Source: Legionella birminghamensis
Lineage (GTDB): Bacteria; Pseudomonadota; Gammaproteobacteria; Legionellales; Legionellaceae
Reading direction: 5' to 3'
Assembly (NCBI RefSeq): GCF_900452515.1
Contig: NZ_UGNW01000001.1
Span: 1,922,001-1,986,000, forward strand
Length of the DNA: 64,000 bases
The notes below the pieces were generated by a model that did no database searches, was not told the origin of the DNA, and saw nothing but the letters and a program-made list of their open reading frames with translations. Below, piece by piece: positions 19,701 to 27,935 of this stretch; positions within the stretch are counted from its first letter, which is position 1, and every line of letters starts with the position of its first letter. The position numbers and the translations under genes were made by a program.

Positions 19701-22700
19701 ATTGCGTTAACAAACAGGAAGGACTCCATTAACTGCTTGCGGTATTGGTAACGATATAAACTGCCATTCCCTAGATCTTTGGATTTATTAATAACCCGCT
19801 CTACCTCTGAGATTGAAAATTGCGCTGACAAATCGCGCTTCCCGAAAGGTGCCCGTTCAAACGCCAGAAGGAATTGCTCAAAAGGCTGGCTTTTATCGTA
19901 AACTTCGAGGGCATTGAGCAAACAATCTGCGGACACGGGAGACGACTGGTAAAGGCGATGAAGGCTCTGCACGTGTTCTGCCGGTAACTGGGCGAGTATT
20001 GTGACCAGTCGGCTGTAATCTACTCTTTTCTGACCACTAGCCGGCAAACGGCAAAGCGCATGTCCCCAACTGATAAGGGCCAACACCCGGGTTCGAGTTT
20101 CAGGTTCAATGGCCCTTAACTCCTCTAGTAAACCATCCAGTTTGTTTACACTGATTAATTCTTTCAGCAACAGGCTTAATTTCTCACGCGGCTCTATAAT
20201 GTTTTCGCTGAACTGAAGGATTTCAATGATCGATTGATAAGGTATTGATTGGCTTAAAACAAGCTCCAGAACGGGATCCCGGTTATTTTTTTCATAGGCG
20301 CCGGTAAGGCTGGTAAGCAATTGATCAAAATTGATATCAGGATTGGCGATGAATAATCGGGTAAATGCATCAAGGTACTGAGAAGGTACACAATGCCGAT
20401 TGAGCACCCCTAAATGATTAAGTAGCGCCAAGGTCTTTGCTTTATTCCCCAGCAACTGATTATCGATAAACAAAAGCTCAAGCAAAGATAAAAAATTTCT
20501 CTGCGGCATTGTTATCAGCAGATTTAACAATACAAACCAGGTTTCATAATCAATTTTTGAATAATCAATCTTTTCAAATAATGCTGCAAATTCCTGTTGG
20601 CACTCGTTTACAAAGGGATTTTTAGCTATTTGGCGGAAGAGCCCAGCGAGCCTGTTCGCTTCGTTATCAATTTTATTTACTTTTTCAAAATTAGAGTACT
20701 CACTGAAATCAGGCGTTTGACTTATTTTCTGTCCAATTGTGTTTAGCAACCGTTCTTCGTCAGAACTGGCAAATGCATTTTTGATGATTAGTTCTACAGT
20801 GTCTTTAAGCACTTTTTGGAACAGGACTTTTCCCGCTACTGCAAGCAAAACACCGACTTCACTCCATAAAGGATTTAAAATCTGCTGCAATTCGGATATC
20901 GAACGCGCACTGTAATATTCAGGATCTCGAAGAGCCGGTGCAGCATTTTTCACCTGCTGTAATGCCAGGATAAGATCAATCATTATTGCTTTAAGATCAG
21001 CATTATCCTTAGTGAGTACGGCGGGGAGCTCTACACCCAATGAAAATTCATATTTCTGTAAAATGGATTTGACCTGCTGATTATCAAAAGATTGGAGCTT
21101 ATCGATTTCAGCAAAGGCAGAAAGAAACTTATCGTAGCTAAACCATGAGCGCGCCTGTAAAATCATTTTTATTGCGTACTCAAAATTATTGGGCTGTGGT
21201 TGTTCGGCTGCTTTATGAAAATATTCCCTGACTTTCTCAACTTTTTCTTTCGCGTTCCTATCTTTCCTGGCATGGAAATAATGAGATTGTGTGCTGCTAT
21301 TAACCAATCCTGAAAATAACAGCAGATCATCACGATAAACTGCAGCAACCAATGGATCCTCTGCAAGAAGTTCTGCTGTATCCAGCGCGTAAAGAAATGG
21401 CCATTTAGGGTTAGTATGCTTCATGCGATATTCAAAAAGCTTGAAAACAGCAAATTTATTTAGTTTTAACTGATGAAGCAGCTTGGTAATACACTCCGTT
21501 TTACTTATTCTCAGGCCTTCAAATTCTGCGGAATTCATTCCTGATATAGACTCAAAAAGCATCGCCCCTTCTGCTTCATTAAGCTTAACGTCCAAATGAT
21601 AAAGCTCATTTAACAACTTCATTCCCTGGATAATCACTTCAGGATGTATGACCGCACGATTTAGGGTCGTCAATAGTTTTTTTAATGGAGTATCTCCCTT
21701 AAACCTTTCATGGGAAACCAGAAATAATGTCGTTAACAGTTCGGATGATAAACTGATTTCCTCCCAATAATTACTGGAGAAGTCATCAAATTGCGCTTTC
21801 AATGAATGAACGGTAATCCCTGATGACTGCATTCCTATCCAGCGAAGTGCCAAAGCATAAATCTGTTCTTTTGAGAAGCGGACGGGTTTTTCCTCACAGA
21901 CAAGATTTAGGTGCTCGCCTTCTGCATGATAGAGCTTATAAGGAGGAATGAAATCATTTCCGCAGTAAGGGATGGCAAGACCACTGGCCCTTAGAGCGTT
22001 TAAATCAAGCGGTTGGGGCAACTCATTTTCACAATTAATCAGCCACAAATTTTTGGAGGATTTCGGGTAAAACCCAATATCATATTCCTTGCTAAGAATG
22101 TACTTATCTAGCAGTGATTTAAAATCAACTGGATAGAACGAAAAATTAGGATTGAAAGGCCTGGCATCGCGCTGTTCTGGATCATAATGAAAACGCATAG
22201 CGCGGTGGACTGATTTAAAGCCCTCATATCGGGCAGCGTAATAGGCCTCATAATTTGTTAAACAAAGTCCCTCCAAACCTTTGAACTGATCGTCCAAATC
22301 ACGGGCATTCTTGAGAATGAACAATAATCTCTCCATATAAACACGTGGATGCCCCCCGTTGGGAGTACTCCAGTCAGCATTAATGCCTTCAATACTTACT
22401 TTTTTCTCCAGGCAAAGAATTTGTAAGGAACTCCAGAACATTTCAAAGGCAGTCAGCGTTTCACTCAAATCATGTCGGGATGAGCCGGTATTTTCGAGGA
22501 ATTTTTTAAAACAATTCAATTTCGTTTTATCATAATGACTCATTTTCTCAAGACTTTGAAAGAAGCACTTTTTATTATATAAATGCTCCCATTGCGGGAA
22601 ATGAGTTAAATAATTCTGAATAATAAATTTCAGCAAGCCCGGGGATTTGGAAGTACTTCCCCTTAGATCGTTAAAAAAAGAACTTACCCCCGTTTCGCCA

Positions 22701-23851
22701 TGATAAATCCATAAATTAATCAAATGCCCAGGTGTTGAATAAGGTTTTCCCTGGGGGCAAAGCATTTCAGAAATCTCAGGATCATTAATCCATGCCCTGA
22801 CGTCTTCTTCATTCAATTGCAGATCATAAACAGCTTTTATACTTAACTCAGCGCTTGTACCAGGAGGGGTCCAGCTATTGACCTCTTCCTTTTCAAGCAA
22901 AGGATCAAAATCCAGAACCAATTCACCAAATTGAGTTTTTTTTAATAAAAAACCATGGGGTAAATTTTCTTTATTTAAACTCGCCAAAGCAGGTAGATTT
23001 TCAGCCAGTTGCTCAGCTGCAAGCGGGCTCACAAATTTGATTGCATGAGGCAGATTGGCAAATAATTCGGTGCGTAATAAGTTATAAAGATGATTGCTTA
23101 TCTGGGCACTGCCAGTTACTTCCCTTACAATATTGGAATACTGGGGCTCTTTGAACTCATCAAATCCAATTAATCTTCCTGAATAAGCCTGTATCTCCTG
23201 GGCATCTATTTGTGCTTCAGCGACTTCTTCATAAACAGTTTGTTGCTCTGTCGTTTCTACATGCTGGATTTCAGCATGGATATATCGGGAGCGATTTTCT
23301 GCTTGCAGCTTATTTTGTCTGATTAATTGCTTAAGTTTAATTTCCCTGGCGATAGGATCATCGGCATCCAGGCTTCTTCGGCTGCCTGGATTCCGTGGAA
23401 GAGGCGCAACAAAATGACGATTTTTTTCCTGGATATTGGCAATAATGATAGACTGAAAAGTTATCAGAGAGAATGTGTCTGCAGGGCTAATGTGAATGGG
23501 ATACTTTACAGCAGGAGCTATCTGCTGGTTCAATTGCCGTGTCACCGCAGCTGCATCAGCAATCCTTTCTGGAAACACGAGTTCCAGACTAAAAGATTGG
23601 ACATCATTTAACCGGCTAAGACAATCCAGAAAATGAGGGTTATCAAGCATTTGCGGATTGATTTGCAGAGATAATTTTGCAAAAGGAAATGGCTTTTCCT
23701 GTTTGATGAATTCCTGGAGCTGACTCAAATCAAGATCATTCATTATTTTTTGTACAGTCAGATGCAAAGGGAAATTACTACTAGCCAATGCCTTTAATTG
23801 TTTCTCCATTGTTATTAATTCAGTGTCACTGATCTGTACTTTTTTTAGCAT
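16685..23851 (-). CDS. giant protein with a SecA-like DEAD motor and a long helical N-terminus
   Basis: About 2388 residues. The first 1420 or so are mostly helical and unlike anything I recognise. A SecA-type motor follows: Walker A DTGQGKSLSDS (about 1467), TSSLVDAQRDIVNYGPFF (SecA has a similar AQRD...F block), NESDDSIL at the DEVD Walker B position (about 1572), a region where SecA has its preprotein cross-linking domain, GSSGTVGSTTEVEE (about 1764), LGRNTDIHY (about 1885) and SGRTGRQGSAGEVHFYF (about 1917). About 450 helical residues follow. It has no signal peptide or SecA zinc tail. The last 18 residues are encoded by repeat element A. An ATG at 23884 overlaps the -10 box and is rejected; 23860 or 23851 remain. 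It is not the housekeeping SecA; an effector or phage-like motor role is speculation. Confidence 0.85.
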   Translation of the reverse strand: MLKKVQISDTELITMEKQLKALASSNFPLHLTVQKIMNDLDLSQLQEFIKQEKPFPFAKLSLQINPQMLDNPHFLDCLSRLNDVQSFSLELVFPERIADAAAVTRQLNQQIAPAVKYPIHISPADTFSLITFQSIIIANIQEKNRHFVAPLPRNPGSRRSLDADDPIAREIKLKQLIRQNKLQAENRSRYIHAEIQHVETTEQQTVYEEVAEAQIDAQEIQAYSGRLIGFDEFKEPQYSNIVREVTGSAQISNHLYNLLRTELFANLPHAIKFVSPLAAEQLAENLPALASLNKENLPHGFLLKKTQFGELVLDFDPLLEKEEVNSWTPPGTSAELSIKAVYDLQLNEEDVRAWINDPEISEMLCPQGKPYSTPGHLINLWIYHGETGVSSFFNDLRGSTSKSPGLLKFIIQNYLTHFPQWEHLYNKKCFFQSLEKMSHYDKTKLNCFKKFLENTGSSRHDLSETLTAFEMFWSSLQILCLEKKVSIEGINADWSTPNGGHPRVYMERLLFILKNARDLDDQFKGLEGLCLTNYEAYYAARYEGFKSVHRAMRFHYDPEQRDARPFNPNFSFYPVDFKSLLDKYILSKEYDIGFYPKSSKNLWLINCENELPQPLDLNALRASGLAIPYCGNDFIPPYKLYHAEGEHLNLVCEEKPVRFSKEQIYALALRWIGMQSSGITVHSLKAQFDDFSSNYWEEISLSSELLTTLFLVSHERFKGDTPLKKLLTTLNRAVIHPEVIIQGMKLLNELYHLDVKLNEAEGAMLFESISGMNSAEFEGLRISKTECITKLLHQLKLNKFAVFKLFEYRMKHTNPKWPFLYALDTAELLAEDPLVAAVYRDDLLLFSGLVNSSTQSHYFHARKDRNAKEKVEKVREYFHKAAEQPQPNNFEYAIKMILQARSWFSYDKFLSAFAEIDKLQSFDNQQVKSILQKYEFSLGVELPAVLTKDNADLKAIMIDLILALQQVKNAAPALRDPEYYSARSISELQQILNPLWSEVGVLLAVAGKVLFQKVLKDTVELIIKNAFASSDEERLLNTIGQKISQTPDFSEYSNFEKVNKIDNEANRLAGLFRQIAKNPFVNECQQEFAALFEKIDYSKIDYETWFVLLNLLITMPQRNFLSLLELLFIDNQLLGNKAKTLALLNHLGVLNRHCVPSQYLDAFTRLFIANPDINFDQLLTSLTGAYEKNNRDPVLELVLSQSIPYQSIIEILQFSENIIEPREKLSLLLKELISVNKLDGLLEELRAIEPETRTRVLALISWGHALCRLPASGQKRVDYSRLVTILAQLPAEHVQSLHRLYQSSPVSADCLLNALEVYDKSQPFEQFLLAFERAPFGKRDLSAQFSISEVERVINKSKDLGNGSLYRYQYRKQLMESFLFVNAIGKELPVYNNKAAKELSNKELQHCFLDLKRGAIASVSPFQKRLLALGLMREAMYRATGEFPYSTQIIALIDAMMHEGDFISNIDTGQGKSLSDSMKAALLWLDSDRVDVTTSSLVDAQRDIVNYGPFFQLLGIPCSETAISSISSTTSFQTAGVNFSTVAQLSLFFAKCKVQGLEIESEDTRVSLVVNESDDSILNNRVINRLATPDGSGISYGQEWIYYAINEFVTQSGFLDNSKTTAAEDIDNLKVYLKAKGMELKKPVRFVDKLNDYQYLSWLESALSVNFLLKENFDYVIPEGYEKKLINGVEFRSRVTKILMKDGKTSPDSVFGNGMQQLLYARLNKERNSEEFVIEPLHKTIISSNNKNFIDRYRRKKGYIWGSSGTVGSTTEVEEQTSKYGFEFGKAVPHQKQQLSWFSPRFYENEQTQFAQLMQDLTARDLNENTAPSLVFFKDIETATRFFNALQAKNPKAFPLQLYTGIGREEDFIKNAGLPGMITISTSALGRNTDIHYNKNIGLNVWHTYVDSVRGMGQKSGRTGRQGSAGEVHFYFNRSELGGKSIEAIQAELDATAAVERNVNEELYDIIGYFFSRIEALSDKQFTHGKTRFYREAWADFSSMTEFRFREIRHTSSYNKEVFLNEVLVAFQQMMGREVIESVPVVTIDGLKTHLDSRYPIRESYYVYEKPLELKECTPPVDIAYQMLQFTSENENPEETRAQVKKKLALLFSNLQKNNYFELTQEYAKYLVTCKLTKEVIVEAHKEFISEFLQNHTKETSFAQRWFGFESQLSKIACNEGYLLTFHALANISCQQETEQVRAATLSLLNEYLECSWFINASRKSWVKTIKEEINRAENTDAIVKCLSEIQIEIAEQDVATNRQAFKPLHFFGNSRLQNTISKSIQLATAVSGKPTADELIEGLSPVMAKTVDMAKDDLTIDQLKKISSSKKKDKANASVLNTCLESALAIKNRQSPGGMTGRCAFFDARRGSDNPRGASHPESPRRIPRVP

Positions 23852-23882
23852 TGCAGCCATCCATAATTCACAAAGAATGAAC

Positions 23883-23911
23883 ATTATAATTTATGCGGAT
23901 TTTTTGTTCAA
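23883..23911 (-). promoter_or_regulatory. sigma-70 promoter of the SecA-like gene
   Basis: Reading the minus strand, TTGAAC (23911-23906), a 17-base spacer and a perfect TATAAT (23888-23883). Transcription should start near 23876. This puts the ATG at 23884 inside the promoter and moves the translation start to 23860 or 23851. Confidence 0.65.
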
Positions 23912-24012
23912 TCACACAAATTGAATGATACAGTGGCTGCGATGAATGACTGTTCCTATTCCCGTAAATATTCAGTCTAAACTTTAAGAGGGAAATCATA
24001 AAAGCAAATAAA

Positions 24013-25275
24013 ATGAAGCAAGCTTTGTTGGAACTGGAAATATTAAAAAGTGACAAGTTGAGAACCACCATCTTGATAGCGGTTTTTGCCAGCCTCTCCT
24101 TAATGTGGGCCATATTTATTATTTTTTATCCCCAGGAATATGACAGAATTATGTTTAAACTCCCGGCAATTTCACTACCGGGTGCTTTAGCCATAGTCGC
24201 CTGCTATTTTATTTTTATCCGACAAATTATTTCCGGTCATATCAGACAACAAAAACCCTTGTCCCCTGTATTCCGCTACTTTACCGCTTTTTTTGAAGTC
24301 AGTATTCCTACTGTCGCAATGTTAATCATGTCCCATTTCCAAACTCCGGTTTATATACTCTTAATGCCCCCTGTTCTGGTCTATTTCATATTCATCATTC
24401 TTTCTTCATTAACATTAAATGAATGGATATGCCGGTTTGCCGGACTCGTTGCGGCGATTGAATACGTAGCCCTTTCCCAATACACACTGTTTTCCACTAA
24501 TCTTGAACATATCGATCCGCTTCTTACCAGCTGGTATACCTTCGTCGCGCGGGGAGCTCTTTTATTTATCAGTGGAATAGCTACCGGCTTTATTACGTCT
24601 CAAATCAGGAAACAATTAGGCAGAGCATTTGAAGCGCAGCAAGAGCGCGAGAGAATTGAAAGTATTTTTGGCCAGCATGTCTCCCCTGAAGTGGTGGCAA
24701 AGCTGCTGTCCAAAAATGCCAACGCCAGTGAATATATTCCTGTTTGCGTCATGTTTCTGGATATCAGGAATTTTACCCATTTCACGGAGCAGCACGAGCC
24801 CGCTGTTGTGGTAGGTTATTTAAATCAGCTCTTTAAATACATGGTTGAAATTATCCATGATAATAAGGGTATCATTAATAAATTTTTAGGTGATGGTTTC
24901 ATGGCTGTATTTGGAGCCCCCCTTTCAAGCGGGAACGATACGGCCAATGCAATTCAGGCAGCACGACAAATAATTGAGCGAACATCAGAAGAGATAGAAC
25001 AGGGTAATATTCCAAATTTCAGACTGGGAATAGGCTTGCATTTTGGCTATGCCGTAACAGGCACAATTGGTACCGAAAGGCGCCTGGAATATACTATTAT
25101 GGGAGATGTAGTTAACTCAGCAGCGCATATTGAACAATTGAATAAAATATATAATACCACCGCGCTGATATCTGAAGATGTTCTAAAAAACCTCAGTTCA
25201 ATCCAGGCTGAATTTATTGGCAATGCGACACTTAAACACCGCGAAGCGCCCGTTAAACTCTATAAATTGGTTTAA
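24013..25275 (+). CDS. membrane-bound class III adenylate/guanylate cyclase
   Basis: The N-terminal half (about residues 15-195) has six hydrophobic segments and anchors the protein in the inner membrane. A short helical linker leads to a class III catalytic domain (about 235-400). Seen: VMFLDIRNFTHF with the first metal Asp near residue 247, INKFLGDGFMAVFGAP with the second Asp, GIGLHFGYAVTGTIGTERRLEYTIMGDVVNSAAHIE containing the substrate and transition-state region. LEYTIMGD suggests ATP use as in bacterial adenylate cyclases, but base specificity is not proven. It is divergent from the SecA-like gene and ends at an imperfect hairpin. Confidence 0.9.
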   Translation: MKQALLELEILKSDKLRTTILIAVFASLSLMWAIFIIFYPQEYDRIMFKLPAISLPGALAIVACYFIFIRQIISGHIRQQKPLSPVFRYFTAFFEVSIPTVAMLIMSHFQTPVYILLMPPVLVYFIFIILSSLTLNEWICRFAGLVAAIEYVALSQYTLFSTNLEHIDPLLTSWYTFVARGALLFISGIATGFITSQIRKQLGRAFEAQQERERIESIFGQHVSPEVVAKLLSKNANASEYIPVCVMFLDIRNFTHFTEQHEPAVVVGYLNQLFKYMVEIIHDNKGIINKFLGDGFMAVFGAPLSSGNDTANAIQAARQIIERTSEEIEQGNIPNFRLGIGLHFGYAVTGTIGTERRLEYTIMGDVVNSAAHIEQLNKIYNTTALISEDVLKNLSSIQAEFIGNATLKHREAPVKLYKLV

Positions 25276-25281
25276 TAAACA

Positions 25282-25319
25282 CCTTGATACGCTGCCGGAC
25301 AATGGGCAACGCATCAAGG
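25282..25319. terminator. imperfect hairpin in a convergent spacer, CCTTGAT family
   Basis: CCTTGATACGCTGCC pairs with GGGCAACGCATCAAGG, with two non-Watson-Crick positions. It lies between the convergent cyclase and hdeD genes. No T run is present. Confidence 0.45.
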
Positions 25320-25329
25320 CGTAATAGCG

Positions 25330-25887
25330 CTAGCTACGGCTTTTTCGCATAGCCATGGCCATGAATATATAAGCCCAGCCATCGACCATGAGCTCAACCG
25401 AAATAAAAAGACCAATGACCCATAAACCGCTGATTGGCCATTGCATAATAATCATCGTTCCCAGGGCGACAGCAATAATTCCAGCAAGAATCATGATCCA
25501 GAATGAAGCCCCCCTGAGAGTTGAAGCCATGATGAAGCGGCTAAACCCTATGACAATTAATACACTGGCTAGCATCAGCGTAATCAGGCTGGAAGCCAGG
25601 AGAGGATCATAGATTACCAGGCTCCCGCCAACAATATAGAGAACAGCAATAAAGGCATGCCATACCACTGCCCGCCAATGCTTTGATTTGAAAACATCGA
25701 CAATCTGGGAGCAGCCGGCAATGATTAAAATAATGCCCAGAAATAGCATGCTGGCTAAAGTCAGCCCAATTACCATGCCCCAGCCTATTGCACCCAGCAG
25801 GACAAACAAAATACCCAAAGCCAAAAGCCATCTCCAACTTCGGCTTATTTCGTTCACTTCCCTGATTTCCTCTTTCCCTGTCGCCAT
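25330..25887 (-). CDS. HdeD-family membrane protein
   Basis: A 185-residue protein with six predicted membrane segments in three repeated pairs (for example LLALGILFVLLGAIGWGMV and LFLGIILIIAGCSQIVDVF), as in the HdeD/DUF308 family. HdeD is linked to acid resistance in E. coli, but the biochemical role is unknown and the assignment here rests on fold pattern and length. A charged N-terminus (KEEIREVNEISRSWRW) faces the cytoplasm. AAGGA lies before the ATG. It is monocistronic and convergent with the cyclase gene. Confidence 0.8.
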   Translation of the reverse strand: MATGKEEIREVNEISRSWRWLLALGILFVLLGAIGWGMVIGLTLASMLFLGIILIIAGCSQIVDVFKSKHWRAVVWHAFIAVLYIVGGSLVIYDPLLASSLITLMLASVLIVIGFSRFIMASTLRGASFWIMILAGIIAVALGTMIIMQWPISGLWVIGLFISVELMVDGWAYIFMAMAMRKSRS

Positions 25888-25958
25888 AAAATATCCTTGT
25901 TAATAGTGGTCATTCGCGAGTCGAAGTAAAGGGCATCGCTGCCTTTACTTCATATCCT

Positions 25959-27815
25959 CTATGGAACAATAGCACAACTAATGGAGCCAGAGCCATGGTT
26001 TAAAGAAGCCATCGCCTGTGTCATATTAACAACCGGAACTGCTATGGGTGAAGCCCAGGGCAGATTCAGGCCAGCCGGAGGCGGAACGGTAGGCGGTACT
26101 GGTGTAACGCCAATTCCTAACTGACCTACAGAATTAATCCCCCAGCACATCATTTCGCCGGTAGAAAGAACAGCGCAGGCATGAGCCAAATCACTACTGA
26201 TATCCACAGCTGGTGCAGTCAGACCCTGAACCTGCGTAGGTGTTCCACTGCTAATTGGTGAGTTCCCATCACCTAACTGGCCCACGTTATTCAATCCCCA
26301 GCAATGAACCGTTCCATCGCTTAGCAAAGAGGAAACATGCGCTCCGCGGGCGGAAATTTCAATGACATTGGACAAATTCACAACAGTAGAGGGCGATAAA
26401 ACATTTCCTCCTATCGAACCATTGCCCACTTCGCCATTGCCATTGGTTCCCCAACACTGTACGGTTCCATTGGTTAAAAGCACACAACTCGTTAGGGACG
26501 CTAAAGAAACCCGGCTAGCCGTGGTAATACCGGGAACCAATCCGGGCGTTATATGAGGATTGGTTGTACCATCCCCTAGTTGCCCGAATGCATTGCTTCC
26601 CCAGCAAGCGACTTGACCGGTTGCCAGAACGGCACAGGTATGATCTAAACCTGCGCTGACAGCGACAGCATTCGTTATGCCCAGCACCGTCACTGGTGTA
26701 AAACGATTCGTTGTGGTTCCATCTCCCAGCTGACCCGCACCATTTGCACCCCAGCATTGAATGGTCCCATTGGATAAAACCGCACAGGCATGTGATTCGC
26801 CGGCACTGAATGTCGTGGCGGTGGAAATCCCTGAAACAAAAACAGGTACCAGTGATCCGCCTGGCTGTCCCCAACCCAAGTCACCTGAGAAATTACTACC
26901 CCAGCATTGAATGGCGCCAGTCCTTAAAAGAGCGCAAGTATAGGAAGAGCCGCCGCTGATTTCCTCGGCATCGGTTATACCCACGGCAAAGGTACTCGGC
27001 ATATTAGAAGAGGTGGTGCTTCCATCCCCTAGCTGGCCGGAACTATTTAATCCCCAGCATTGAACACGTCCGGAAGGGCTGATTTCAATTGAAAGCGGCA
27101 AGGGGCTATTTACAGCATTAGTACCGCTTGCTGCAATATTAAAAGATGCGCTTATGGGTGATACAGGAATCGAATAGCTCACATTACAACTACTGGCAGC
27201 AGCAAGGGAGCCCACGCAACCATTAATAAAATAGCTGCTATAAGGAGCTGGAATAGTGACTTGCAGATTAGAAATAGGACCATTGCCGGTATTCTGTAAG
27301 GTAATCGCCCCGCTATTTCCCGGATAAAACTCCAGGCTGCTTACGGCGACGCCATTCTGTGTCCAGCGGAAATTGCCCTGCCCTGGCACAGATGAAACAG
27401 ACACATTCAGCATGTCAAGCTGACTTGGTCGTGAGCACAGAAACGGATCTGGCGTATTATTGCCTGGCCCCATGGTTTTACAGACCACTGGACCGTCATG
27501 CACCCCTGCTGGAATAACCTGGCTGCCATTAACTATTAAACTTAATACACAGCTCTGTCCGGGATTCAAAAAAAATGGGGTGCCGCAAGTGCCCCCATTA
27601 ACCACTTGCTGAACACCGTTGATTGGCTGCATCGTTAATAGCCGGGGAACACTGGTGTTATTTCTGACCAAATAACTGATTGAAGCAGAACTGTTAACAG
27701 GAATCTGGACGGTCGTTGGGGTAAGAGGGGAAAAGCCAAACTTGGGAATCGCTGCAAACGCATACTGGGAAGGAGCAATGCCGATAACAGCACTACACAG
27801 CTTCTTTTTATTCAT
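25959..27815 (-). CDS. exported RCC1-repeat (beta-propeller) protein
   Basis: After a signal peptide (MNKKKLCSAVIGIAPSQYAFA) comes an immunoglobulin-like or choice-of-anchor region of about 240 residues rich in Asn, Ser and Val. Seven RCC1-type repeats follow, each with a CWGxNxxGQLGDG-like blade motif (from VQCWGLNSSGQLGDG to MMCWGINSVGQLGIG), enough for one seven-bladed propeller. An ATG at 27896 is open upstream, but the one at 27815 has AAGGA seven bases before it and starts the signal peptide. Cytosolic RCC1 effectors such as LegG1 exist in Legionella. This one appears to go through Sec, so a surface or secreted binding role is more likely. Confidence 0.85.
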   Translation of the reverse strand: MNKKKLCSAVIGIAPSQYAFAAIPKFGFSPLTPTTVQIPVNSSASISYLVRNNTSVPRLLTMQPINGVQQVVNGGTCGTPFFLNPGQSCVLSLIVNGSQVIPAGVHDGPVVCKTMGPGNNTPDPFLCSRPSQLDMLNVSVSSVPGQGNFRWTQNGVAVSSLEFYPGNSGAITLQNTGNGPISNLQVTIPAPYSSYFINGCVGSLAAASSCNVSYSIPVSPISASFNIAASGTNAVNSPLPLSIEISPSGRVQCWGLNSSGQLGDGSTTSSNMPSTFAVGITDAEEISGGSSYTCALLRTGAIQCWGSNFSGDLGWGQPGGSLVPVFVSGISTATTFSAGESHACAVLSNGTIQCWGANGAGQLGDGTTTNRFTPVTVLGITNAVAVSAGLDHTCAVLATGQVACWGSNAFGQLGDGTTNPHITPGLVPGITTASRVSLASLTSCVLLTNGTVQCWGTNGNGEVGNGSIGGNVLSPSTVVNLSNVIEISARGAHVSSLLSDGTVHCWGLNNVGQLGDGNSPISSGTPTQVQGLTAPAVDISSDLAHACAVLSTGEMMCWGINSVGQLGIGVTPVPPTVPPPAGLNLPWASPIAVPVVNMTQAMASLNHGSGSISCAIVP

Positions 27816-27935
27816 GCATTTATCCTTAAATATCCGTGAAGAATTTACCGCTGCATAGCTTAACTTAACAGCTGAAAAACAAACAGCCCGTGACAAAAAT
27901 ATAAAATAGAAGAATTCAAAATTTAATTAGGTGAC

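Noticed and set aside
16685-23884. The giant gene as the housekeeping secA
   Set aside because: Its length is more than twice that of SecA, the Walker B is altered and the C-terminal zinc motif is missing.
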